From contig JBMNOM010000011.1 in NCBI GenBank assembly GCA_050943075.1, positions 1-31,461 on the forward strand: a stretch of DNA of 31,461 bases, read 5' to 3'. The stretch is from CAJKWP01 sp050943075. GTDB lineage: Bacteria > Bacillota > Clostridia > Christensenellales > UBA1242. Both the position numbers and the translations under genes were made by a program. Positions 8,724 through 16,371 of this stretch are shown here, in pieces. Within the stretch, counting starts at the first letter, position 1; each line of letters begins with the position of its first letter. The notes below the pieces were generated by a model. It saw only the letters and a list, made by a program, of their open reading frames with translations, did no database searches and had not been told where the DNA came from.

Positions 8724-10358
8724 TTATTCCAATGAAATGATGTAATAGTAAACTGGTTGTCCGCCATACAAAACTTGAATTTCACATTTTGGAAACTTTT
8801 CTTGCAATTTAATTGCAAGTTCGTTTGCTTCGTCTTCTCTAACTTCTGCGCCATAGAAAAGCACAATATTTATGATGGAGTCATCAATAAGTTTTTCAAT
8901 TAATACTTCTGTGGTTTCACTGATTGTTGTTCCCTTTGACAAAATTGACTTATTGTCAAGTCCAATAACTTCGCCAGCGGTTAAGCTGAAACCGTCAATA
9001 TTTGTGTCACGCACAGCGTATGTGACAGAACCAGATTTAACATGAGAAAGTGCTTCGCTCATTGTTTCAAAGTTTTCTGCTTCACTTCCTTCTGGGTTGA
9101 AGCAAAGCGCAGCTGCAATTCCTTCTGGCACGCTTCTTGATGGCACAACAATCACATTTTTGTCTGTTAATTCTTTTGCTTGTTCTGCCGCCAAAATGAT
9201 GTTTTTATTATTTGGGAAAACAAACACGTTTTTTGCTTGAACTTTGTTAACTGCTTTTGCAATGTCTGCAGCACTTGGGTTCATTGTTTGCCCGCCTTCA
9301 ATAAGTTCGTCCACGCTTAAGTCTTTAAACAAGTCGCCAATTCCTTTTCCAGGAACAACACTAACCATTCCATGGTCTTTCAAATTTGCCATGGCAGCTT
9401 CTGCTTTACGTTTAAGTTCGCGGTTTTGTTCAAGCATATTTTCAATTTTCATGTTGTAAAGCTCGCCAAGTTCAAGCGCATAGCCAAGCGCTCTGTTTGG
9501 TTGGTTTGTGTGCACGTGCACTTTAACTTGTTGCAAGTCGCCAATGCAAATTAAAGAGTCGCCAATTTTTAAAAGTTTTTCTCTTAAAATGTCAATGTCG
9601 GCTTCTGTTGTTTTCTTGTGCAAGTTAACAATCATAAACTCTGTGCAATATGCAAATTCAATTTCCCCAAGGTTGTTTAAGTCTGCATAAGTTTCTTCTT
9701 CTGTTTGTGGCAAAACTTCTTCAAACACAACATCAAGTTCTTCATCGCCAAGAATTGCGCGATAATAACCTGTTAAAACAACAAGCAAGCCTTTTCCGCC
9801 CGCGTCCACAACACCTGCTTTTTTAAGCACTGGAAGCATTTCAGGTGTTTGAGCCAAAACTTCATCACCTTTTTCCAAAATCAAACTGAAAAACTCTTCA
9901 AATTCGGTTGCTTTTTTGCAAATTTCTTGTGCATATTCCGCCACCCCGCGAATCACGGTTAAAATTGTTCCTTCCTTTGGAACAGTCACAGCTTGATATG
10001 CCACTTTTGCGCCTTCACTAAGTGCTTTTGCAAACACTTTTGTTGTTATTTGTTTTTCTTTTGCAAGCACGTTTGTGATGCCCTTAACAATTTGAGAAGT
10101 GATAACACCACTGTTTCCTCTTGCGCCGCGCAAAGCACCTTTTGCATACGCTTCGCACAAGTTTTCAATGTTATTGCTAACACAATTTGAAACTTCATTT
10201 GCCGCTGACTTTAATGTTAAATACATATTAGTGCCAGTGTCGCCATCTGGCACAGGAAATACGTTAAGTGAATCCACCATGTTTTTATTTTTTTCAAGTA
10301 GGCTTGTTCCAGCCATAACCATTTTTCTAAATTCTGCACCGTTTAAAACTTTTTGCAT
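8724..10358 (-). CDS. fakA: DAK2/DegV-type protein, YloV/FakA-like fatty acid kinase
   Basis: A 544-residue protein of the YloV/FakA family. In Staphylococcus, FakA phosphorylates fatty acids held by a FakB (DegV) carrier, feeding exogenous fatty acids into phospholipid synthesis. The N-terminal DhaL (ATP-binding) domain carries the signature VPDGDTGTNM (36-45) and later RGARGNSGVI and DAGGKGL; the middle and C-terminal parts match the DAK1-like region (VVPGKGIGDLF, GGQTMNPS, FPNNKNI). The ATG has AGAGGA eight bases upstream. It starts 13 bases after the Asp23-family gene, the conserved yloU-yloV pair, so both form one operon ending at the terminator 8664-8706. No fakB is in the window. Family assignment is firm; fatty acid kinase activity is inferred from the family. 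Confidence 0.92.
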   Translation of the reverse strand: MQKVLNGAEFRKMVMAGTSLLEKNKNMVDSLNVFPVPDGDTGTNMYLTLKSAANEVSNCVSNNIENLCEAYAKGALRGARGNSGVITSQIVKGITNVLAKEKQITTKVFAKALSEGAKVAYQAVTVPKEGTILTVIRGVAEYAQEICKKATEFEEFFSLILEKGDEVLAQTPEMLPVLKKAGVVDAGGKGLLVVLTGYYRAILGDEELDVVFEEVLPQTEEETYADLNNLGEIEFAYCTEFMIVNLHKKTTEADIDILREKLLKIGDSLICIGDLQQVKVHVHTNQPNRALGYALELGELYNMKIENMLEQNRELKRKAEAAMANLKDHGMVSVVPGKGIGDLFKDLSVDELIEGGQTMNPSAADIAKAVNKVQAKNVFVFPNNKNIILAAEQAKELTDKNVIVVPSRSVPEGIAAALCFNPEGSEAENFETMSEALSHVKSGSVTYAVRDTNIDGFSLTAGEVIGLDNKSILSKGTTISETTEVLIEKLIDDSIINIVLFYGAEVREDEANELAIKLQEKFPKCEIQVLYGGQPVYYYIISLE

Positions 10359-10370
10359 TTTATAATCCTC

Positions 10371-10721
10371 TTAAACTCTAACACCTTCAACATGGACATC
10401 AATTGAATTAACAACCATTCCAGTAAAGTTTTCAACACTATATTTTACAGATTTTTTCAAACTTTCACTAACAGCGTTAATGGACACTCCATACTTAAAA
10501 ATTGCATGGATTGCGATAAAAATTTTATTGTCGATAACTTTAACTCTAACGCCTTTAAGATATTGCTGTTTTTTGAAAAGTTCTTTCACAGAGTCTATAA
10601 AGCTTTTAGAAACAATATCAACAACGCCATAGCAATCAAGCGCAGCAAACCCCGCAACAGATGCGATAGCGTCTGTGTAAATGCTTATTTTACCATAATA
10701 ATTTTTTGTGGATACCTTCAA
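10371..10721 (-). CDS. Asp23/Gls24-family envelope stress protein (YloU-like)
   Basis: A 116-residue Asp23/Gls24-family protein. The family is abundant in Firmicutes and associated with the membrane and alkaline or envelope stress, but its exact function is unknown. The pattern G.I.IYTDAIASVAGFAALDCYGVV followed by KGVRVKVIDNKIFIAIHAIFKYG and a C-terminal VNSIDVHVEGVRV is typical. The start must be TTG (10719-10721): AGAGG lies six bases upstream, and the next in-frame ATG falls deep inside the domain. It is the first gene of the Asp23-fakA operon and has a sigma-A promoter at 10755-10783. Confidence 0.9.
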   Translation of the reverse strand: MKVSTKNYYGKISIYTDAIASVAGFAALDCYGVVDIVSKSFIDSVKELFKKQQYLKGVRVKVIDNKIFIAIHAIFKYGVSINAVSESLKKSVKYSVENFTGMVVNSIDVHVEGVRV

Positions 10722-10754
10722 AAACTTACCTCTTTTAGCCTATCTGCATAAATA

Positions 10755-10783
10755 AATATATAATATATCACGTTTTTTTTCAA
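10755..10783 (-). promoter_or_regulatory. Sigma-A-type promoter for the Asp23-fakA operon
   Basis: On the minus strand, TTGAAA (10778-10783) is followed by a 17-base spacer and TATATT (10755-10760), about 33 bases before the TTG start. Confidence 0.6.
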
Positions 10784-10919
10784 GCAAATTAACCTTGTTT
10801 TAAAATTTTATTGCAAATCTTTTAATTAGTATATTATTCTAAAAAAATTAAAACTATTCACAATAAAAAACGCAGGTGCATAAGATTATACGAAAAGCTT
10901 TTTAGTAAAGGAGATTTTT

Positions 10920-11006
10920 ATGAAAATAATTTGCATTAAAGCACCCAAGATTTTGTCTGGACTTTTAAAACTTGTTTTTAAAAAACATTACATAAGTTAT
11001 GAATAA
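10920..11006 (+). CDS. spoVM: SpoVM-like 28-residue amphipathic sporulation peptide
   Basis: A 28-codon gene with an excellent AAAGGAG site six bases before the ATG. The pattern M-K-x3-I-K-x-P-K-x-L-x-G matches Bacillus SpoVM (which begins MKFYTIKLPKFLGG, recalled from memory), followed by a short amphipathic helix and a basic tail. SpoVM is a 26-residue peptide that recognises the convex forespore membrane and anchors the SpoIVA coat basement layer. Position supports the call: it lies between rpmB and the Asp23(yloU)-fakA(yloV) pair, the neighbourhood of spoVM in Bacillus. It runs opposite to both neighbours and ends in its own hairpin (11008-11037). I see no convincing sigma-E promoter, which would be expected. 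Together with spoIIE it supports a spore-forming lineage. Confidence 0.85.
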   Translation: MKIICIKAPKILSGLLKLVFKKHYISYE

Positions 11007-11007
11007 C

Positions 11008-11037
11008 AAAAAAAGTGTTTTGGGCAAAACATTTTTT
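11008..11037 (+). terminator. Terminator hairpin after spoVM
   Basis: An A-rich arm ending AAAAGTGTTTT, loop GGGC and the arm AAAACATTTTTT pair with one G:T wobble and end in a T run, two bases after the spoVM stop. Confidence 0.75.
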
Positions 11038-11114
11038 CATAATTTTGCACTTCTTTTTATAAAAGCTTTGCGCTTTCTCTCTAGGCATTTTTCCTTCAGA
11101 ATTTAACTTCCAAA

Positions 11115-11146
11115 CAAAAAAACAAGCCAAAACTGGCTTGTTTTTT
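11115..11146 (-). terminator. Intrinsic terminator after rpmB (probably bidirectional)
   Basis: A perfect stem AACAAGCCA/TGGCTTGTT (11121-11129 with 11134-11142) with a 4-base loop has A/T runs on both sides. It lies 28 bases beyond the rpmB stop on the minus strand. Confidence 0.9.
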
Positions 11147-11173
11147 GATGATAAAAAAATTGCAATTAAAAAA

Positions 11174-11359
11174 TTACACAGATTTTTTAAGTGTTTTTAA
11201 ATATTTTGTTGAAACCCTAACTTTTCTTTTAACGCCATCAATTTCCATGGTCACTTTTTGAATGTTTGCGTTCCATCTTTTGTTTGATTTACGATTGCTG
11301 TGGCTAACTTTTTTGCCTGCCATAGCGCCTTTTCCAGTCATTTCACAAACTCTACTCAT
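11174..11359 (-). CDS. rpmB: 50S ribosomal protein L28
   Basis: A 61-residue L28 of the large ribosomal subunit. It begins MSRVCEMTGKG and has the family hallmark VSHSNRKSNKRWNANIQKV and a C-terminal KVRVSTKYLKTLKK. Only one Cys is present (Cys5), so this is the form without the full zinc-binding cysteine set. The ATG follows a perfect AGGAGG. It is monocistronic: a candidate promoter lies at 11472-11500, giving a leader of about 105 bases that carries a large palindrome (11392-11417), and a terminator lies at 11115-11146. Confidence 0.97.
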   Translation of the reverse strand: MSRVCEMTGKGAMAGKKVSHSNRKSNKRWNANIQKVTMEIDGVKRKVRVSTKYLKTLKKSV

Positions 11360-11391
11360 AATTTCCTCCTAGCAATTTTCAACTATATGAA

Positions 11392-11417
11392 GTAAACAAG
11401 GGTTAACCCTTTTTTAC
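11392..11417 (-). promoter_or_regulatory. 26-bp near-perfect palindrome in the rpmB leader
   Basis: Twelve of thirteen base pairs match around a centre between 11404 and 11405 (core AAGGGTTAACCCTT, outer GTAAA/TTTAC). It lies 33 bases upstream of the rpmB ATG and downstream of the predicted transcription start. It could be a DNA operator or, as RNA, a hairpin with a TTAA loop; no known L28 leader motif is recognised. Confidence 0.5.
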
Positions 11418-11471
11418 GATTTTTTGTTTTTCAATTTACCAAAGTAAAAACAAAATTTTATGTCAGTGAAG

Positions 11472-11500
11472 ATATTAACACATTTTTTGCCAATTTGCAA
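11472..11500 (-). promoter_or_regulatory. Candidate rpmB promoter
   Basis: On the minus strand, TTGCAA (11495-11500), a 17-base spacer and TAATAT (11472-11477) preceded by TGT (extended -10). It starts just beyond the comF stop codon. Confidence 0.5.
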
Positions 11501-11514
11501 ACATTTTTTTGCAA

Positions 11515-12249
11515 TTACTTTAATTTATTATAATGCGTTCTTGCAAGCGTTAAAACAACCACCTTTTTTGCCCCTGCTTTCTTTAAAACAGCTGAACACT
11601 CGTTTGCTGTTGCACCGCTTGTTAAAATGTCGTCCACAAGCACAACAAGTTTGCCTTTGATTTTTTGTTTGTCTTTAATCTTAAACGCACTTTTTAAATT
11701 TTCTTGCCTATCTTTAAAGTCAAGGTCGGCTTGTTTTTGTGTTTCATGTTCTTTAACCAAAACTTCACTTTCACACTTAATGCCAGTGATTTCAGCAAGT
11801 GACAATGCAAGCATCTCGGCTTGATTATACCCTCTTTTCTTTTTTGCTTTTGCATGCATTGGCACTGGTATAATTAAATCGGCATACTGCACTTTTTCAA
11901 AAAACACTCTTGCCATAAATGAGGCAGATGGATAAAACAAATATTTTGCATTGTCATACTTAAACTTATGCACAACATCTTTAACTTTGCCTTCATACAC
12001 AAATGGTGCCGCCGCCATGTCAAATTTGCGTTTATAACCTTTGCAGTTATAACAATATTTTCCTGTTCCTGTAATTTTGTCGCCACACTTTTTGCAAGTG
12101 TTTTCACTTTTTATAAAAGGCAAGTTTTTTTGACAATGAGAGCAAGTTGAAACCCTGTCCGCTTTTGGAAGTTCATCTCCGCAAAAAACGCACTTGAAGT
12201 TTTCTGGGTATAAAAGGTTTGTTAAAACTTGCACTAATTTGTTTTTCAA
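11515..12249 (-). CDS. comF: ComF-family phosphoribosyltransferase-like protein
   Basis: A 244-residue ComF/GntX-family protein. ComF is required for DNA uptake in competent Bacillus and is linked to DNA processing; the family has a phosphoribosyltransferase fold. The N-terminus holds a double zinc ribbon (CVFC, CSHC, CKKC and CYNC between residues 20 and 69). The C-terminus has the PRPP loop VVLVDDILTSGAT (about 205-217), and IPVPMHAKAKKKRGYNQAE is the central family motif. The start is TTG (12247-12249), with AAAGGAG seven bases upstream and no in-frame ATG before the conserved region. It begins 24 bases after the recD2 stop and probably shares its transcript. ComF lies beside other genes in many genomes, so competence itself is not implied. 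Confidence 0.93.
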   Translation of the reverse strand: MKNKLVQVLTNLLYPENFKCVFCGDELPKADRVSTCSHCQKNLPFIKSENTCKKCGDKITGTGKYCYNCKGYKRKFDMAAAPFVYEGKVKDVVHKFKYDNAKYLFYPSASFMARVFFEKVQYADLIIPVPMHAKAKKKRGYNQAEMLALSLAEITGIKCESEVLVKEHETQKQADLDFKDRQENLKSAFKIKDKQKIKGKLVVLVDDILTSGATANECSAVLKKAGAKKVVVLTLARTHYNKLK

Positions 12250-12273
12250 AAACTTTCTCCTTTGTGTTTAAAT

Positions 12274-14502
12274 TTAAGAAAACATTCTTGTAATTTCTTT
12301 GTCTGCTTCAAGCAAAAAATCTTTCAGCATGGTTAAGCGCACTTCGGTGTAGTTGTTTTTAATCATTCGTGCAAGCGCTTGTTTTTCCCCCACAAGCACA
12401 ACAAGTTTTTTTGCACGAGTGACAGCGGTATAAATTAAGTTTTTGGTCAAAATCATTTTTGGCCCGCTGATTACTGGGATGACAATATAGTCAAATTCAC
12501 TTCCTTGGCTTTTGTGAATTGTAATTGCATACGCTAAAGATAATTGGTTAACTTCAGGTTTTGGGTAAACACATTCTCTGCCGTCATCAAACCACACAAC
12601 AGTTTCCCCAGTTTGCGGGTTAATGCTGTAAATATAGCCTAAATCACCATTAAAAACACCACTGCCTTCTTCCACCAAATAGCCTGTTGTTTTTTTCCAA
12701 GTTAAGTTGTAGTTGTTTTGAACGTGCATAACTTTGTCGCCTTCTCTAAATACAGTTTGGCCAAAAGTTAATTCTTGTTTTTTTCTACTTGGTGGGTTAA
12801 TTTTTTCTTGTAGCTTTTCGTTTAGGTTAATTGTGCCAGCAACTCCCATTTTTAGTGGTGCAAGCACTTGAATTTTGCTTGCATCTTCTTTTGTGAAAGA
12901 CGGCAAGCGTTCTGTGACAAGTTCAATAATTGAATTCGCAACATCAATGTTTTCTGTTTTGCTTTCAAAAAAGAAGTTTTTGCTTGTGTTGTCAATAATT
13001 GGCATTTCGCCTTGGTTAATTAAATGCGCGTTTGTGATAATTAAGCCGCCATCTTCTTGACGGTAAATTTTGCTTAAATAACTCACATGAAACACGCCAC
13101 TTTCCAAAATGTCTTTCAAAACATTTCCCGCACCAACTGATGGCAATTGGTCTTTGTCGCCCACCATAATAAGCCTGCAATCTCTTGGCAAGGCTTTAAG
13201 AAGTGAATTCATAAGCACAACATCCACCATGGAAATTTCGTCCACAATAACTGCGTCAACTTCAAGTGGGTTTGTTTCGTTGTGCAAAAAGTATCCGCCG
13301 CCCGTCCAGTCAAGTTCAAGCGCTCGGTGAATTGTGCTTGCAGGGTAATTTGTGCTTTCGTTAAGCCTTTTTGCCGCCCTGCCTGTTGGCGCCATTAACA
13401 TCACTTTTTTGTTTTGTTGGCTCAAAATTGAAATGATGCATTTAATAATTGTTGTCTTACCAGTTCCTGGGCCGCCTGTGATGACGCCAACACCTTGGTT
13501 AACTGCCATGTCAATTGCTTTCTTTTGGTCTTCGTGAAATTTAAGTCCGTTAATCATTTCAAAGTTTTTAATGTCAGTTTCTGTGTCAATTTGATATTCT
13601 TGCGCCATTGCTTTAAGAAGTGCAAGTTTTTTTGCAATGCTTTTTTCAATGAAATATAACTTTATAAGCATTACAACTTCTTTTTTATCAACAAAAAAAG
13701 TTGTGATAATTTTTTGTAAGACAAGGTCGTTAATCACGTTTTCAAAAACACTTTCATTTTCTTGTAAACTAATTCCCAAAAGTGAAGCAGTTTTTGCAAG
13801 AAGTGCTTTTTTGTAATCATAAGTGTTTCCGTTTTTTTCTGTGCTTTCTTTCAAAATGTGTAAAATGCCAGCGCGAATTCTAAACTCACTTGTGCTTGCC
13901 ACGCCCATGTTTTTTGCAATGCTGTCTGCAGTTAAAAAGCCCACGCCATCAATGTCTTCAACAAGCCTATATGGGTTTGTTTTAACTTCATTAATTGTTT
14001 TTTCTTGATAAAACTCATAAATTTTTAATGCCAAGTTAATTGAAATGTTATATTCTTGCAAAAACATAACTGCATTTTGCATTTTTTTAATTGCTTGAAA
14101 ACTCTCTCCAATTTCTAAAGCTTTCTTTTCACTTATGCGTTTAACTGTTGCAAGTTTTTCTGGTGTGTATTCCATCACCACCAAAGTGTCTTGCTTAAAT
14201 TTATTAACAATTGCTTTTGCAGTGATTGCACCAACGCCTTTAATTAATCCACTGCCCAAATATCTTTCAATTCCTTCAAGTGAAGTTGGCATAATGCTTT
14301 CATAAGAAGTGAACGCAAATTGGCGGCCAAATTTAGAGTTTGTGACAAACTCGCCAGTTAAAATAAAATTTTCCCCCTCAGAAACTTGCAAAAATTTGCC
14401 AACCGCAGTGATGAACGCATCAGTGGTTGACATTTTGGCAACAGTATAACCATTTTCTTCATTTCTAAAAACAATAGACTCAATAACGCCGGTAATTTCC
14501 AT
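12274..14502 (-). CDS. recD2: RecD2-type 5'-3' DNA helicase
   Basis: A 742-residue superfamily 1B helicase of the RecD2/YrrC type, found in bacteria without RecBC and acting in DNA repair and fork maintenance. An N-terminal OB-like region (1-70) is followed by helix-hairpin-helix repeats (about 80-200, e.g. LIKGVGAITAKAI and VEDIDGVGFLTADSIA). Walker A GGPGTGKTT is at 343-351, motif II VDEISMVD near 420, and GDKDQLPSVGAG near 448. The SH3-like insertion and C-terminal AITIHKSQGSEFD and YTAVTRAKK motifs follow. Length is normal for the family. No ribosome site precedes ATG 14500-14502; instead a -10 box (TAAAAT, 14509-14514) ends only six bases upstream, so the mRNA may be leaderless. comF follows in the operon; recF is divergent. 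Confidence 0.95.
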   Translation of the reverse strand: MEITGVIESIVFRNEENGYTVAKMSTTDAFITAVGKFLQVSEGENFILTGEFVTNSKFGRQFAFTSYESIMPTSLEGIERYLGSGLIKGVGAITAKAIVNKFKQDTLVVMEYTPEKLATVKRISEKKALEIGESFQAIKKMQNAVMFLQEYNISINLALKIYEFYQEKTINEVKTNPYRLVEDIDGVGFLTADSIAKNMGVASTSEFRIRAGILHILKESTEKNGNTYDYKKALLAKTASLLGISLQENESVFENVINDLVLQKIITTFFVDKKEVVMLIKLYFIEKSIAKKLALLKAMAQEYQIDTETDIKNFEMINGLKFHEDQKKAIDMAVNQGVGVITGGPGTGKTTIIKCIISILSQQNKKVMLMAPTGRAAKRLNESTNYPASTIHRALELDWTGGGYFLHNETNPLEVDAVIVDEISMVDVVLMNSLLKALPRDCRLIMVGDKDQLPSVGAGNVLKDILESGVFHVSYLSKIYRQEDGGLIITNAHLINQGEMPIIDNTSKNFFFESKTENIDVANSIIELVTERLPSFTKEDASKIQVLAPLKMGVAGTINLNEKLQEKINPPSRKKQELTFGQTVFREGDKVMHVQNNYNLTWKKTTGYLVEEGSGVFNGDLGYIYSINPQTGETVVWFDDGRECVYPKPEVNQLSLAYAITIHKSQGSEFDYIVIPVISGPKMILTKNLIYTAVTRAKKLVVLVGEKQALARMIKNNYTEVRLTMLKDFLLEADKEITRMFS

Positions 14503-14508
14503 AAATAC

Positions 14509-14537
14509 ATTTTAACTTTTTTGCCCCTTAAAAGCAA
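14509..14537 (-). promoter_or_regulatory. Promoter predicting leaderless recD2 mRNA
   Basis: On the minus strand, TTGCTT (14532-14537), a 17-base spacer and TAAAAT (14509-14514). Only six bases separate the -10 box from the ATG, so transcription should start at or next to the A of the start codon. Confidence 0.55.
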
Positions 14538-14565
14538 GCAATTACCAAATTAAAAATTACACAAG

Positions 14566-14628
14566 AAAACTGCAAAAAAGCAAATAAAAAACACGAATAA
14601 TTTGTGTTTTAAATTAAAAGGCAGTTTT
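14566..14628. repeat. Nested inverted repeats between divergent recD2 and recF
   Basis: The outer arms AAAACTGC (14566-14573) and GCAGTTTT (14621-14628) enclose a 10-bp hairpin AAAACACGAA/TTTGTGTTTT (14588-14597 with 14601-14610, one G:T pair, loop TAA). It is not directly downstream of any gene, so it is not an obvious terminator. Confidence 0.6.
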
Positions 14629-14698
14629 GCCAATTTAAGTTTTTTGTGCGCAAGTAAAGTTCATTCTTTGTAAAATACTTTTAAGATTTTTGTTTTTG

Positions 14699-14707
14699 TG
14701 ATACAAT
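14699..14707 (+). promoter_or_regulatory. Extended -10 promoter predicting near-leaderless recF mRNA
   Basis: TGATACAAT (TG at -14/-15 relative to the -10 box TACAAT, 14702-14707) lies eight bases before the recF ATG. I see no good -35 box. The AAGG at 14711-14714 is too close to the ATG to act as a normal ribosome site. Confidence 0.5.
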
Positions 14708-14715
14708 AACAAGGT

Positions 14716-15807
14716 ATGAAAATTAACACCTTAACTTTAGCAAATTACCGCAATTATTCAAACCAAACATTTAAACTTAATGACGGCTTAAATGTGTTTG
14801 TTGGAAAAAATGCCCAAGGCAAAACCAATGCGCTTGAAGGCATTTATTTTTGCGCAATTGGAAAAAGTTTAAGGGTTAATAAAGACAAAAATTTAATCAA
14901 CTTTGAAAAAGAAGAAAGTAAAATTACTTTGGAAGTTAAAAAAGAATTTTCAAAAGTAAAACTTGAAGTATATCTATCAAAAAAAGCCAAAAAGACAATT
15001 AAAATCAATGGCATACCAATTAAAAAAATGGGCGAACTTATGGGGGAATTTAATGCTGTATTCTTCTCGCCTGATGAACTTAAACTTGTGAAAGACGCCC
15101 CAGAAGACCGCAGACGTTTTATGGATATTGACATTTCACAAACAAACAAAGCATATTTTTACGCGCTTAATAAATACGCCAAAATTTTGGCAAACCGCAA
15201 CAAACTTTTAAAAGATAGCAAAGACTTTTCTCAAGTTAAAGACACAATTGACATTTGGGACAGAATGCTTGCGCAAGAAGCCGCCAAAATTGTTTTGAAA
15301 CGCATTGAGTTTTTGGAAAAACTCACACCATACGCACAAAAAGCACACGCCTATTTAACAGAAAATGCAGAAAACTTGGAACTTGAATATGCAGGCGAAA
15401 CTGGAAAAACAAAAGAAGAAATTGAAGAAAAGATTTTAAAAAAACTTAAAACAAATTTTGAAAAAGACTTTTCACTTGGTTTCACTTCTGTCGGCCCTCA
15501 CCGAGATGACATTAAAATTAAGTTGAACAACATTGACGTGCGTTCTTACGCAAGCCAAGGGCAACAACGCACTTGTGCGCTTTCGTTAAAACTTGCAGAA
15601 CTGGAAATTATGCGCCAAACAACTGGCGAAGCCCCAGTGCTGTTGCTTGATGATGTGTTAAGTGAACTTGATGCTTCCCGCAAGCAAAAACTTTTGAAGT
15701 TTACAAATAAATATCAAACAATTTTAACTTGCACAGAATTTGAGTTTGACAACATAACACACACAAAGTTTGAAATTTCACAAGGCAGTTTGAAACAAAA
15801 CAAGTAA
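14716..15807 (+). CDS. recF: DNA replication and repair protein RecF
   Basis: A 363-residue SMC-like ATPase that, with RecO and RecR, loads RecA at gaps and stalled forks. Motifs are the N-terminal LTLANYRNY, Walker A VGKNAQGKTNALE (29-41), FFSPDELKLVK and PEDRRRFMD in the middle, GPHRDDI, the ABC-type signature SQGQQRTCALSLKLAE (about 275-290) and Walker B VLLLDDVLSELD (about 310-321). Full length. It is not in the usual dnaA-dnaN-recF-gyrB cluster; here it is divergent from recD2 and is followed after 53 bases by an unknown helical protein. The start is the ATG at 14716, directly preceded by a promoter with almost no leader. Confidence 0.96.
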   Translation: MKINTLTLANYRNYSNQTFKLNDGLNVFVGKNAQGKTNALEGIYFCAIGKSLRVNKDKNLINFEKEESKITLEVKKEFSKVKLEVYLSKKAKKTIKINGIPIKKMGELMGEFNAVFFSPDELKLVKDAPEDRRRFMDIDISQTNKAYFYALNKYAKILANRNKLLKDSKDFSQVKDTIDIWDRMLAQEAAKIVLKRIEFLEKLTPYAQKAHAYLTENAENLELEYAGETGKTKEEIEEKILKKLKTNFEKDFSLGFTSVGPHRDDIKIKLNNIDVRSYASQGQQRTCALSLKLAELEIMRQTTGEAPVLLLDDVLSELDASRKQKLLKFTNKYQTILTCTEFEFDNITHTKFEISQGSLKQNK

Positions 15808-15860
15808 ATTCACATAAATTTTTAAAAAACACATATATAAAATTAAAGAGGTGTGTTTTT

Positions 15861-16322
15861 ATGGAATATGACGATTTTTCTTTGCCACAAAGTTTTGAAA
15901 AAATGGCACAAGAATACCATAAAACTTTAAAAGATAAGGGCTTTATTTTTTATAGGCTTGATGAAAACGAAAAAGCAAAACAACAAAAAGCGCAAGATTG
16001 TGTGAAAGCGCTTTCAATAGTTTTGCATTCCTACCAGCTTTTGCAAAGAAAAGTGCGTTTGCCACAACTTAACAAAACACTTAATAAAATGATTGACCTA
16101 ACAGAATTGCAAATTAAAAAACTTAACAAAATGTTTGGCCTTGAAAGTGAAGTTTTCAAAGCAAGCACTTCAAACATTTACACTTTGGCAAGCCAAACAG
16201 TTTCGCAAGAAGCAAGTGCTTTGAAAAGCCTTTTAAACCTTTGCAAGGAAGAAGACGGCGAAAACAAAATTGTTTTAAAAAGCATGCTTGACGACAGATT
16301 AACAATACTCGAAGAAAACTAA
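15861..16322 (+). CDS. Unknown all-helical protein downstream of recF
   Basis: A 153-residue soluble protein. The sequence is rich in Lys, Leu, Gln and Glu with few Gly or Pro, suggesting a bundle of about four long helices (residues 8-25, 36-65, 68-98 and 108-150). No catalytic or metal-binding motif is visible and I do not recognise a family. ATG 15861 is preceded by AAAGAGG at about ten bases. The ribosome site lies in the loop of a 9-bp inverted repeat (15825-15833 with 15852-15860). It could be co-transcribed with recF, but the 53-base gap and a TATATAAAAT stretch leave room for its own weak promoter. Confidence 0.75.
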   Translation: MEYDDFSLPQSFEKMAQEYHKTLKDKGFIFYRLDENEKAKQQKAQDCVKALSIVLHSYQLLQRKVRLPQLNKTLNKMIDLTELQIKKLNKMFGLESEVFKASTSNIYTLASQTVSQEASALKSLLNLCKEEDGENKIVLKSMLDDRLTILEEN

Positions 16323-16334
16323 CCCAACTTTTAA

Positions 16335-16364
16335 TTGACAAAAAAACAAACAAGGACTTATAAT
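16335..16364 (+). promoter_or_regulatory. Consensus sigma-A promoter predicting a leaderless SH3-protein mRNA
   Basis: Both hexamers are perfect: TTGACA (16335-16340), an 18-base spacer and TATAAT (16359-16364). The ATG follows after seven bases (16372), so the transcript should start at or one base before it; no ribosome site can fit. Confidence 0.75.
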
Positions 16365-16371
16365 TAAACAA

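Noticed and set aside
10857..10890. Sigma-E promoter for spoVM
   Set aside because: CATAAGAT at 10879 resembles a -10 box only partly, and no -35 element lies at the right distance.
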